Shown here: positions 25,436-33,248 of the stretch, piece by piece | Layout: each line of letters begins with the position of its first letter | Position numbering within the stretch: the stretch's first letter is position 1 | Assembly (NCBI GenBank): GCA_942492065.1 | Contig: CALODV010000013.1 | Location: 1,240,001 to 1,304,000, forward strand | Direction: 5' to 3' | From: G963665815 sp942492065 | GTDB lineage: Bacteria > Cloacimonadota > Cloacimonadia > Cloacimonadales > JAIOQZ01 | DNA length: 64,000 nucleotides | The notes under the pieces: model-generated | Database searches by the model: none | Told to the model about the DNA's origin: nothing | What the model saw: only the letters and a program-made list of their open reading frames with translations | Made by a program: the position numbers and the translations under genes

Positions 25436-25923
25436 TATTATTTCTCCTTTTTCTAATTGATTGTTTGATAAATTTAGTTGCAAATCTTCAATGACATTTA
25501 ATTTCAAAATTTTAATAAACCCTAACTAAATATTTACTGCTTTACATTATCTTAATTGTGTTTTGACTATAGTACTACTGAATTTGCAGTCTATAGAAAT
25601 TCATAAACTATATTTTACTATTTTAAACACCTTACAAAGTATATACATATATTTTGAATACTCAAACTCAATACTAAGTACTATTATTGATAATAACAAT
25701 ACATATATGTGTTCCTAATATGTTGTATTACTCAAAAAACACATTTACTGCTCAGTGGAATCATGTATTAATCGTAACTCCACTCCTGCATAAAAATCCC
25801 ATTAACAAAACCATAGTTAATAAGTGCTTAGTAGTCAGTCAAGACAAAAATGTAAAAGGGTGTAAAAAAAAATTATCTTTGTATTAACAAGACCTGTAAG
25901 TTGGCTTTAGGAGGGTGTCTTTA
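25282..25923 (-). repeat. Long direct repeat R, copy 1
   Basis: About 642 bp, covering the first ~50 codons of the small gene and ~490 bp upstream, recur at 27237-27877 with very few differences (one base in an A run, a few substitutions near the end). It is the only sizeable explanation for the 490-bp upstream gap, in which I see no other gene. Confidence 0.92.
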
Positions 25924-25984
25924 TAATGCACCCTGAAATTCAGACCAGTGTTTAAGTTTGGATTTTTGATCGTTAAATTATTAA

Positions 25985-26039
25985 CTCAGAAAATTTCTCT
26001 TTTCAATTTTTCCTTTTTATTTTAGAGAAATTTTCAGAG
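25985..26039 (+). promoter_or_regulatory. Inverted repeat in the IS leader
   Basis: CTCAGAAAATTTCTCT and AGAGAAATTTTCAGAG are complementary except near one end, with a T-rich loop of 23 bases. Lying just before orfA, it could form a hairpin in read-through transcripts and limit transposase translation, as in other IS elements. Confidence 0.5.
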
Positions 26040-26066
26040 TAAAAGAGTAAATTAAGGAGTATTATA

Positions 26067-26363
26067 ATGAGAAAGTCCTATACGTCTGAATTTAAGGCAA
26101 AAGTAGCTATTGAAGCAATAAAGGGAGAAATGAGTATTGTAGAACTTGGAGCTAAATTCGATGTGCACCCCAATTTGATAACCAATTGGAAAACCAAGTT
26201 TTTAGAGAGTGCCTCAAGTGTATTTTCTGATAAGCGGAAGAAGGAAAACAAGAAGAGAGAGGAAACTACAGATGATTTGTATAAAAAGATCGGACAACTT
26301 CAAGTTGAGAGGGATTTCCTGCGAAAAAAGTACAGGCAAATATACGGGAAAGATCCGGATTAG
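26067..26363 (+). CDS. IS3-family transposase OrfA (HTH protein)
   Basis: 98 residues. HTH: RKSYTSEFKAKVAIEAIKGE ... ELGAKFDVHPNLITNWK; then a leucine-rich helix (LYKKIGQLQVERDFLRKKY) that mediates OrfA/OrfAB pairing in the family. AAGGAG lies before the ATG. The slippery heptamer A-AAA-AAG at 26324-26330 falls in this gene's frame. Confidence 0.93.
   Translation: MRKSYTSEFKAKVAIEAIKGEMSIVELGAKFDVHPNLITNWKTKFLESASSVFSDKRKKENKKREETTDDLYKKIGQLQVERDFLRKKYRQIYGKDPD
26324..26330 (+). promoter_or_regulatory. Programmed -1 frameshift site A AAA AAG
   Basis: Codons CGA AAA AAG in the OrfA frame form the classic heptamer. Slipping back by one opens the frame VQANIRERSG ... straight into OrfB, with no stop before 27187. 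Confidence 0.85.
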
Positions 26364-27187
26364 TTGAGAAGGATCATGAAGAACTATCTATAAGACGGCA
26401 GTGTAAGCTACTATATGTAAACAGAAGTACCGTTTACTATAATAAAGCCAAGCGTACTGGTGATTGCAGAATTCAGAGTAAAATTGAGGAATTGTATTTG
26501 CAATATCCATTTTACGGGTATAGAAGGATAACCAAAAGTATGCAAAGAGACGGAGTTGTTGTAAATCACAAGAAAGTACAAAGGCTGATGAGAGAAATGA
26601 ATATAAAGGCAGTTTATCCCAAAATTAACCTTAGCAAGCCTAACAAGGCTCATAAGAAATATCCTTATCTTCTCAATGGTATCAATATTAATCGAATTAA
26701 TCAGGTATGGGGAGCAGATATTACTTATATCAATCTTCCTTCCGGAAGAATGTACCTTGTAATAGTCGTGGATCTGTGCAGCAGAAAAATACTAAGCTGG
26801 AAAGTTAGTAATACCCTCGATAGATTTTTCTGCATTGAAGCTCTACAGGAAGCAATCAGCAAATATGGGTATCCTGAGATTTTCAATACCGATCAGGGCA
26901 GCCAGTTTACGAGTAATGAATTTACCGAAATTTTAAATAGCAATCAAATCAATATAAGTATGAATGGAAAAGGAAGAGCTCTGGATAACATATTTGTTGA
27001 AAGGACGTTCAGGTCAGTAAAGTATGAAGAAATCTATCTCAATGAATATGAGAACATGAGAAAATGTCGAAACGCACTGGAATATTACTTCAACTTCTTT
27101 AATAATAAAAGATTACATCAATCTCTTAAATACAAAACACCAAATGAAGTATATTTTGAATATCTGGAACTTAAAAATGTATCTTAA
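26327..27187 (+). CDS. IS3-family transposase OrfB (DDE integrase core)
   Basis: Read as the -1 extension of OrfA; the first in-frame ATG is only at 26492, inside a conserved block, so an OrfAB fusion is the likely product. HTH_21-type region YPFYGYRRI, then the rve core with catalytic Asp in WGADITYI, Asp in NTDQGSQF and Glu in NIFVERTFRSVKYE, and the tail FFNNKRLHQSLKYKTP. All three catalytic residues are present and the frame is intact, so the element may be active. Confidence 0.92.
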   Translation, partial: KVQANIRERSGLVEKDHEELSIRRQCKLLYVNRSTVYYNKAKRTGDCRIQSKIEELYLQYPFYGYRRITKSMQRDGVVVNHKKVQRLMREMNIKAVYPKINLSKPNKAHKKYPYLLNGININRINQVWGADITYINLPSGRMYLVIVVDLCSRKILSWKVSNTLDRFFCIEALQEAISKYGYPEIFNTDQGSQFTSNEFTEILNSNQINISMNGKGRALDNIFVERTFRSVKYEEIYLNEYENMRKCRNALEYYFNFFNNKRLHQSLKYKTPNEVYFEYLELKNVS

Positions 27188-27390
27188 ACAAACTTAAACA
27201 AATTAAATAATGGTCTGGACAATGGGGTGCACCTTACTCCACCCATATTTTTGTTGTCAATCTTGACTATTCCATCTTTTGTGTTGATAAGATTCTCTAG
27301 AATGGACTTCACGTCTTTCGCTTCAGCAATATTCTCATCACCATGAGCGAGAGCACCATAAACTGCGAATTCAACTGTAATTTTTGCCAT
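27184..27390 (-). pseudogene. Truncated second copy of the small unknown gene
   Basis: The first 51 residues equal the gene at 25157-25435, ending at KIDNKNMGG. The next codons (VRCTPLSRP ...) come from the IS terminal repeat, and the frame stops at 27184. RBS and upstream region are intact. The 3' half was removed at the IS border. Confidence 0.88.
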
Positions 27391-27877
27391 TATTATTTCT
27401 CCTTTTTCTAATTGATTGTTTGATAAATTTAGTTGCAAATCTTCAATGACATTTAATTTCAAAATTTTAATAAACCCTAACTAAATATTTACTGCTTTAC
27501 ATTATCTTAATTGTGTTTTGACTATAGTACTACTGAATTTGCAGTCTATAGAAATTCATAAACTATATTTTACTATTTTAAACACCTTACAAAGTATATA
27601 CATATATTTTGAATACTCAAACTCAATACTAAGTACTATTATTGATAATAACAATACATATATGTGTTCCTAATATGTTGTATTACTCAAAAAACACATT
27701 TACTGCTCAGTGGAATCATGTATTAATCGTAACTCCACTCCTGCATAAAAATCCCATTAACAAAACCATAGTTAATAAGTGCTTAGTAGTCAGTCAAGAT
27801 AAAAATGTAAAAGGGTGTAAAAAAAATTATCTTTGTATTAACAAGACCTGTAAGTTGGCTTCAGGAGGGTGTCTTTA
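27237..27877 (-). repeat. Long direct repeat R, copy 2
   Basis: Same orientation as copy 1, 1955 bp away. It fills the gap 27391-27877 upstream of the truncated gene. Right of 27877 the two copies part (TTTACTATTTTGC here, TTTATAATGCACC there). Confidence 0.92.
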
Positions 27878-27931
27878 CTATTTTGCATAGAAATAGACAA
27901 GCTGTGATTTATTCATAAATTTTAAGAATAT

Positions 27932-28882
27932 TTATTGTTCAATAACAAATTTATATACAAGTCCTTCATCAATCATGGGTATCCAGGCTGCATTGCCAGT
28001 TAAATCCCAATTATAATAGATCAGAGATTTCTTCTCTCCCATATCGAGATACCACTTTCTGTGTACTTTATTGTTTTTGTAATAGTATAAATAGCTGATT
28101 TCCCGCTTATTATCCCAATTATAGGTTATGGGTTGTACAAAACCTTCTTTATACTGGTAAGGTTTTCCATAAATCGTGGTTGTGGCATCTTCTATGATTT
28201 CTGGGGTTTCAAAACTTTGATTGAGTATTTTCCCTTTGTTGTCTATAAGAACCTTATAAGGAGCAAATCTCATTGCAACCAAAAGATTGTCATCTATTGT
28301 ATTGAAGCTGTACCATCTGTTAAGCTTATTATTATCTTCGTATTTTAATCCATAGGTTTCCGAAGCCCACCCATGTACATCAAAAATATCTTTCAACGAA
28401 TCACCTTCAATAATAAATATTTTTGAACCGGGAGCAACAGGGAACCTTGAACCATAGAGTGTATTTATACCACCCTCAATGAAAAAAGCAAGATCAGACT
28501 TGAATAATCGTTTATATTCTCCGTCTGTATTGAATACAGATATCCTGCTGTTATAGTTATCTGCGATATATAGTTGATTTTTAAATACTTCAATATCAGC
28601 AAACTTGGCAAATTCGCCCGGACCCTTTCCTCTCTTTCCAAATTTGTACCGAAAATCAAGACTCTCTTCATCAAAAACAAGTATTTCAAAACTTCCTGCA
28701 TTTCCGGCAAACAGTTTTCCATCGTAATTTTCAATATTACCAATAAACTTGAAGAAAAAGTCCTCACTTTCCTTCCAACCGAGAGAGTCAACCGGAGAGA
28801 GTGTTGTTAGTTTTGAGTTACTTCTTGAGCAACTGACAGTCAAAAGTATTACTATTGATATTAGCAATATTGTTTCTTTCAT
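27932..28882 (-). CDS. Six-bladed beta-propeller lipoprotein
   Basis: 316 residues from the ATG at 28882 (AAGGAG seven bases before). Lipoprotein signal KETILLISIVILLTVSCSRS with the lipid Cys at 18. Mature part: TPVDSLGW-like opening SPVDSLGWKES, then repeated blade motifs GKRGKGPGEFAKFADIEVF and LYIADNYNSRISVFNTDGE, as in NHL/6-bladed propellers. Probably surface- or periplasm-anchored; ligand unknown. A paralogue lies upstream 11 bases away and another, IS-interrupted, at 35046. Confidence 0.85.
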   Translation of the reverse strand: MKETILLISIVILLTVSCSRSNSKLTTLSPVDSLGWKESEDFFFKFIGNIENYDGKLFAGNAGSFEILVFDEESLDFRYKFGKRGKGPGEFAKFADIEVFKNQLYIADNYNSRISVFNTDGEYKRLFKSDLAFFIEGGINTLYGSRFPVAPGSKIFIIEGDSLKDIFDVHGWASETYGLKYEDNNKLNRWYSFNTIDDNLLVAMRFAPYKVLIDNKGKILNQSFETPEIIEDATTTIYGKPYQYKEGFVQPITYNWDNKREISYLYYYKNNKVHRKWYLDMGEKKSLIYYNWDLTGNAAWIPMIDEGLVYKFVIEQ

Positions 28883-28892
28883 ATTGGACTCC

Positions 28893-30029
28893 TTAAAACT
28901 CATCCACGACAATATCATAGATTTTCACATTGTTCAACTCGTAATTATACTCAAAAATCAGGTTATCCTTAACTATAATCTTCGTGTTTTGAATATCCTC
29001 CGGCGATGAGTACTTTCTCTCAATCGTATTGATATACACCCCATCAGAATAAAGGTTGAGGTAAAATGTGGAATACTCATAGCTTCTGGAAACCGAGACA
29101 AACAGATTGTATTTCTCAATAAGGCCGATAGTCCTCCATACTCTTTTCTCAAACCACAAAGGATTTTCTTTAACCGATTCCTCTCCATTTACATCCTCAA
29201 TTATTTTTTGTTCTTCCCTGCTTCTACCGGGAATGAAACCCTGTCGTTTGAATGTATATTTGAAGTTTAGCTGCTTATCATACACGTCAAAACTCGGCTC
29301 ATAATTGTTGCTGATCCCTATAATTAATTCATTATCATTAATCACTGTCATTTTCTTGAAGTATTCACCTGACAGCATCAGTTGGTAGTCTTCCAATTCC
29401 AGTTTAAGAATGCCTGCATCATCAAGTTCTCCATTCAATTTTTTAATTGTATACTGCGTTTTGAGACCACTATCGCTTACAATTAGCTTTTCCCCCATGA
29501 TGAAGATACTGTCATCCCCACTGTTATTATAAATCTGGTTCTCAATCTGCCCTAATCTCGTAAAGTCCATGGTGCTTTTAACAAGCTCAAGGTTCTTATC
29601 AAGAATTACAATTTTGCCAAGATTATCGAACAAGTAGATATAGTCTGATATATGAATAACCGCATATTCCTCAAATTCACCCGGACCGGAACCTTTGAAA
29701 CATTTACTCTTCAGCAATTTTCCCTTATCATCAAAAATATGTAGTTTTAAGTCATGCGCATTCCAGACGTAATACTTGTCGTTATTGAAAGAAATGTTAG
29801 TCACTCTGAAAAATGTAGTCTCATCGGGGTGTTCTTCAGTATAGCCTTGAATTTCTAAAATCGGTTTGAATTCAACTTTAATATCCGGGTTTGCAGGTTC
29901 TCCAGTATTGGTGATTATTTTTTTATTATCAATATTGCTGACTTCGTAAGTTGGCGCATTTCTGCTGCAGCTTAAATATAAAACTGCTGTAATCAGAATC
30001 AGAATTAAAGTACAGAGTCCCGGCTTCAT
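28893..30029 (-). CDS. Six-bladed beta-propeller lipoprotein
   Basis: 378 residues. Signal KPGLCTLILILITAVLYLSC, then Cys in the lipobox (YLSC). Blade signatures: FNNDKYYVWNAHDLKLHIF and CFKGSGPGEFEEYAVIHI (the GxGPGEF phrase typical of these proteins), later FDVYDKQLNFKYTFKRQG. It probably forms a two-gene operon with the propeller gene downstream. The promoter may lie in the R-like repeat at 30060-30165, directly upstream. Confidence 0.83.
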   Translation of the reverse strand: MKPGLCTLILILITAVLYLSCSRNAPTYEVSNIDNKKIITNTGEPANPDIKVEFKPILEIQGYTEEHPDETTFFRVTNISFNNDKYYVWNAHDLKLHIFDDKGKLLKSKCFKGSGPGEFEEYAVIHISDYIYLFDNLGKIVILDKNLELVKSTMDFTRLGQIENQIYNNSGDDSIFIMGEKLIVSDSGLKTQYTIKKLNGELDDAGILKLELEDYQLMLSGEYFKKMTVINDNELIIGISNNYEPSFDVYDKQLNFKYTFKRQGFIPGRSREEQKIIEDVNGEESVKENPLWFEKRVWRTIGLIEKYNLFVSVSRSYEYSTFYLNLYSDGVYINTIERKYSSPEDIQNTKIIVKDNLIFEYNYELNNVKIYDIVVDEF

Positions 30030-30059
30030 TGAACCTCTTTTATCTTAGTTATAAATCAC

Positions 30060-30165
30060 ATCTACTGCCCGGTGGAATCATGTATTAATAGTAACTCCAC
30101 TCCAGCATAAAAATTACACTAACAATGGCATTGTGGGATATTGATTGAATTCCAGTCAAGGGTAA
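30060..30165 (-). repeat. Diverged third copy of part of repeat R
   Basis: GGTGGAATCATGTATTAATA, then GTAACTCCACTCC and GCATAAAAAT match 25750-25800 and 27705-27755. On the minus strand it keeps TGGAGT...ATTCCA-type pairing (AGTGGA/TCCACT in copies 1 and 2) and TTGACT. In all three sites it lies upstream of a minus-strand gene, so it may carry a promoter or operator. The palindrome at 30173-30196 follows. Confidence 0.6.
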
Positions 30166-30274
30166 TTATTCCTTCATTATCTTTATATGAATAAAGAAAG
30201 AGAAGGAGCAGTTACACTGTGCAGAAATTTTGTATAGATTTAAGTCATAAGCAGGGAAAGATAATAACTTCCTG

Positions 30275-30949
30275 TCAATCCTCCAGATAAAACTTTGTTT
30301 CCTTCACAACTTTTCCATCAATAGTCAGCTTCCAGGAATATTGTCCCGGCTCAACTTTATGGTTATCATCTGTCAGTCCATCCCAGTTTATTGTATAACT
30401 CCCTGATGTCAGCTCTTTACGTTCTATTGTGTGAATCAGTTCACCTTCATTGTTATAAATTTCGATTACAATGTTAACCGGCTTTTCATTCTGTTGATTA
30501 ATAACAAAATTAGCTGTTTTGGGTAAAGATATTCAATCTGAATTTTCCGTAATCTGTCGATCGCTCTCTTTTTTATCCCAGATCTGGTGAATGACCTTGC
30601 CTTCTCTGATTGTTTTTCCATCTATATCCAGTTTGAAAAAGTATACTTCCGGATCAAGCACCTTTCCATTATCATCCTTACCATCCCAGTTTACAGAGTA
30701 TTTCCCCGGGGATTTTTTTTCATCAATAAGGGCTCTGACAGGTTTTCCTTCCTGATTATAGATTACTATTTTAACAGGAACGAGTAAATTTTCAGGGGAT
30801 TCAACAATGAAATCAATAGATGTTTGAGGGCTGAATGGATTAGGTCTGCTGTAGCAATTAGCCTGGTCGTTAGCACTACACCCGATTGAAACGCACAGCA
30901 AGAATATTGTTGCAAGGAATATGTTCTTTCTGATAAAGAGTCTCAGCAT
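30275..30949 (-). pseudogene. Lipoprotein with two FlgD-like Ig domains, split by an in-frame TGA
   Basis: The first part (30533-30949) has a lipoprotein signal (LLCVSIGC), a PNPFSPQTS opening and an Ig-like domain with IVIYNQEGKPVRAL and GKYSVNWDGKDDNG. It stops at TGA (30533-30535). The same frame then continues for 85 codons as a second copy of that domain: IVIEIYNNEGELIH, GSYTINWDGLTDDN, YSWKLTIDGKVVKETK, ending at 30275. So a two-domain protein seems to have been cut by one nonsense codon. TGA is a normal stop elsewhere here, so recoding is unlikely. The upstream part may still be made. AGGAGG lies before the ATG. Confidence 0.75.
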
Positions 30950-31093
30950 GTTTCCTCCTGAGAAATAATACTGATTAGGAATTATCTAAATTCGAATTGA
31001 TATGTGAATAATGTCAAAGAAATAAAATACTGAATCAGAAAATTCTTGACATGCACCAATAAGTATAATAATAACGTACTTACTGGAGGAAGT

Positions 31094-31687
31094 ATGGTAA
31101 AGACGAGTATTGGGCTTCTGGATGAGTTGAAAGAATATACATCTCCAAAGTCCAAGATAACGCGGCTATTAAAAGAAAGAAAGCTTATTCAGATTAAAAG
31201 AGGTTTGTATCTGGACAGCAATGATAAAACATATTCCCTGAAAGGATTATCAGGCATAATATATGGACCTTCCTATGTGTCATTTGAAACAGCTTTATCT
31301 TATTACGGACTTATACCGGAGGCGGTTTACCGTACGACCTGTGCGTCATATGGGAAAAACCGGAACAAAGTTTTTGAAACCGCAGTTGGAGATTTCTACT
31401 ACTATCATATTCCTCATGATGCTTATTCCTCAGGTATCAATATCAAGCAGGAAGCAGGATATAATTTTCAGATTGCAACTCCTGAAAAAGCTGTACTTGA
31501 TTTAATATACAGGTACAACCCTGATGTTTCTGAATTGAAAGAATTCCTGTTCGATGATATGAGGATTGATGAAGAAGAACTCATGAAGCAGAATCCAATT
31601 GAGATACAGGAGCTTGCAGTTTTGTATCGGCGAAGAGCATGTACAGCATATTCTGAATTGTTCCGAAAGGAGCTGAAGTATGCATAG
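31094..31687 (+). CDS. AbiEi-like antitoxin of a type IV toxin-antitoxin pair
   Basis: 197 residues from the ATG at 31094 (GGAGG just upstream); an ATG at 31046 lacks a site. N-terminal winged helix: YTSPKSKITRLLKERKLIQIKRGLY. Then SGIIYGPSYVSFETALSYYGLIPE, the typical AbiEi region, and TPEKAVLDLIYR. Such proteins repress their own operon and neutralise the partner nucleotidyltransferase. The last 8 bp overlap the toxin gene. Confidence 0.87.
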   Translation: MVKTSIGLLDELKEYTSPKSKITRLLKERKLIQIKRGLYLDSNDKTYSLKGLSGIIYGPSYVSFETALSYYGLIPEAVYRTTCASYGKNRNKVFETAVGDFYYYHIPHDAYSSGINIKQEAGYNFQIATPEKAVLDLIYRYNPDVSELKEFLFDDMRIDEEELMKQNPIEIQELAVLYRRRACTAYSELFRKELKYA

Positions 31688-32549
31688 TGCTATTGAAGTA
31701 ATGTTGAAAAAATATGAGATCAAGTCGGTTGAGGATAGAAAGAATGCGTTGAAAGAGATTATACAGGAAATAGCTCTGCTAGGATTATTCAGAAGCGGAT
31801 TCTTCAACCATGCTGCTTTCTATGGTGGAACAGCACTAAGAATATTTTATGGATTGGACAGATTTTCGGAAGATATGGACTTCAGTCTCATGAATCCTGA
31901 TGAGAATTTTAACCTTGAAAAATACATAAAATACATACGTGATGAGCTGGCATCGTTTGGGTTCGATTTTACAGTGGAGCACAAAAAGAAAACTATGAAC
32001 ACCAATATACTTTCTGCATTCATGAAAGCGGAAACAGAAATACTTTTATTAGAGATTACCACGGGCTCAGGGAAAATCAATGGTGTTCATCCGAATGAAA
32101 AGACTAAGATAAAGCTGGAACTTGATATTAATCCACCGTCAGGGGCAGACTTTACAGTTAAATACCTGCTGAATCCAATACCATTCAGTGTCAGGCTATA
32201 TTCAGAGGAATCACTTTTTGCAGGGAAACTACATGCCATATTGTGCAGAAAATGGAAAACCAGAGTCAAGGGTCGTGACTTCTACGATTATATCTGGTAT
32301 CTGAGTCGAGGAACAAAAATTAATTTGCTTCACATGGAAAACAGGATGAAACAGTCTGGACACTTGGAAAAAGAAATAACACTTGATAGAATTACTTTGC
32401 TGGAGCTTCTGGATGAAAGATTTAGTGGTGTAGATTTCAGGCAGGCTAAGCAGGATGTACTTCCTTTTATCAAAAACAAAAGCAGTCTTGAGTTATGGTC
32501 AGCAGACTTTTTCAGACAGATAACAAATGACAGGCTTTTAATTAGATGA
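31680..32549 (+). CDS. AbiEii-like nucleotidyltransferase toxin
   Basis: 289 residues. The DNA-polymerase-beta-like core is visible as FYGGTALRIFYGLDRFSEDMDFSL (shown here as GGTALR ... ED-DFS), with the GG turn and the Asp pair, and later KLELDINPP and KLHAILCRKWKTRVKGRDFYD. AbiEii toxins transfer nucleotides to tRNA or related targets and give phage abortive infection or plasmid maintenance; which role applies here is unknown. Translationally coupled to the antitoxin. Confidence 0.88.
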   Translation: MHSAIEVMLKKYEIKSVEDRKNALKEIIQEIALLGLFRSGFFNHAAFYGGTALRIFYGLDRFSEDMDFSLMNPDENFNLEKYIKYIRDELASFGFDFTVEHKKKTMNTNILSAFMKAETEILLLEITTGSGKINGVHPNEKTKIKLELDINPPSGADFTVKYLLNPIPFSVRLYSEESLFAGKLHAILCRKWKTRVKGRDFYDYIWYLSRGTKINLLHMENRMKQSGHLEKEITLDRITLLELLDERFSGVDFRQAKQDVLPFIKNKSSLELWSADFFRQITNDRLLIR

Positions 32550-33141
32550 GTCCTCTTTACCCTCAGATTCCGATTTAGCAATCGAAACCAGCTCTCTGTT
32601 GAGGGAGCACAAACTTGTTAATAATCTCTGCCCTTGAGTACTCTGTCGTGGGCGGAAAAAGTTAAACAGGCTTTTAATAAATTGTTTCCTTGTTGGGGAG
32701 ATATCAAGAAAAAGAAGACGATTCCAAAAATATTAATTTTCATGCATCCCCCCGAAAACCAAATACAATGTATGTATAACTTATTATAAATAAAAGTTTT
32801 AAAACAGTAAATCAGTGGAAAATATGAATCAATGTAATAGCTTTGAACTAAGTATGATTGTTTTGCATTGATGATAGCATTTTCTCTTTTTTACTGTATA
32901 ATAAATTTAACCGTTAAGAAATCCTGAAGCCTTGGAAGGATTTTAGGGAGGATTTATGGTTTCAGCTTGCTGAAAATACATCTAGAAAAAGAGTGCCTTT
33001 CTTTTGTTTCGTTTTCTTTGGCACCAAAGAAAATGAAGAGTGCATTTTCCTAAGGAATGTCTGCTAAAAATCCTTCCAATTTTCTTGAAGTCAGATTTTC
33101 AAGAAAAAACGGGGGAGGATTCCAAAAATATTAATTTTTGA
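32550..33141. other. Gap between the AbiE pair and groEL
   Basis: No convincing gene. A minus-strand frame without a start codon (about 32538-32710; ISPTRKQFIKSLF ... SESEGKEDSSN) has a coding-like look and could be a gene remnant, but I cannot identify it. The phrase GACGATTCCAAAAATATTAA at 32717 recurs in varied form at 33116. The dispersed repeat at 32909 is inside this gap. Confidence 0.4.
32909..33040 (+). repeat. Dispersed repeat, copy 2 (inverted relative to 921-1080)
   Basis: AATCCTGAAGCCTTGGAAGG, GGTTTCAGCTTGCTG and the palindrome GTTTTCTTTGGCACCAAAGA in the reverse order and strand of copy 1. Inverted copies 32 kb apart could mediate inversion of the interval. Confidence 0.65.
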
Positions 33142-33170
33142 TTGACAAAATTCTAATTATAGTATTTTTA
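33142..33170 (+). promoter_or_regulatory. groEL promoter
   Basis: TTGACA at 33142-33147 and a T-rich -10 (TTTTTA or TATTTT) 15-17 bases later. The -10 borders on the CIRCE element, where HrcA would block polymerase. Confidence 0.55.
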
Positions 33171-33194
33171 GCAATCATATTTATAGAGTGCTAA
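33168..33194 (+). promoter_or_regulatory. CIRCE element (HrcA operator)
   Basis: TTAGCAATC, nine bases, GAGTGCTAA. Only one base departs from the consensus TTAGCACTC-N9-GAGTGCTAA. Located 54 bases before the groEL start, so groEL is very probably under HrcA heat-shock control. Confidence 0.92.
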
Positions 33195-33248
33195 TAAAAA
33201 GTGAAACAAAAATTTTAAAGAAATTAAAAAATACAGGAGGATACTGAA

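Larger units (their letters stand above)
25927..27231 (+). mobile_element. IS3-family insertion sequence
   Basis: 1305 bp with imperfect terminal inverted repeats: TGCACCCTGAAATTCAGACC on the left and, read inward, TGCACCCCATTGTCCAGACC on the right. It encodes the standard OrfA/OrfB pair. The flanks (TTATAA on the left, CCTTAC on the right) show no target duplication, so the ends were probably rearranged or an adjacent deletion happened. It sits exactly between the two R repeats. Confidence 0.9.

Noticed and set aside
25740..25800. Integron attC-like site in the R core
   Set aside because: There is some inverted complementarity, but no integrase, no cassette array and no core GTT-type ends in the right places.
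25687..25887. Small plus-strand frame in repeat R, also present at 27642
   Set aside because: Its conservation is explained by the direct repeat; it has no RBS and runs opposite to the real gene's upstream region.
30533..30535. TGA recoded as an amino acid
   Set aside because: TGA ends many intact genes in the window, including the first pilin-like gene and the dikinase-like gene, so it is a normal stop.
32538..32710. Minus-strand open frame ending overlapping the AbiEii gene
   Set aside because: It looks somewhat coding-like but has no start codon or recognisable motif; kept only as a note in the gap entry.
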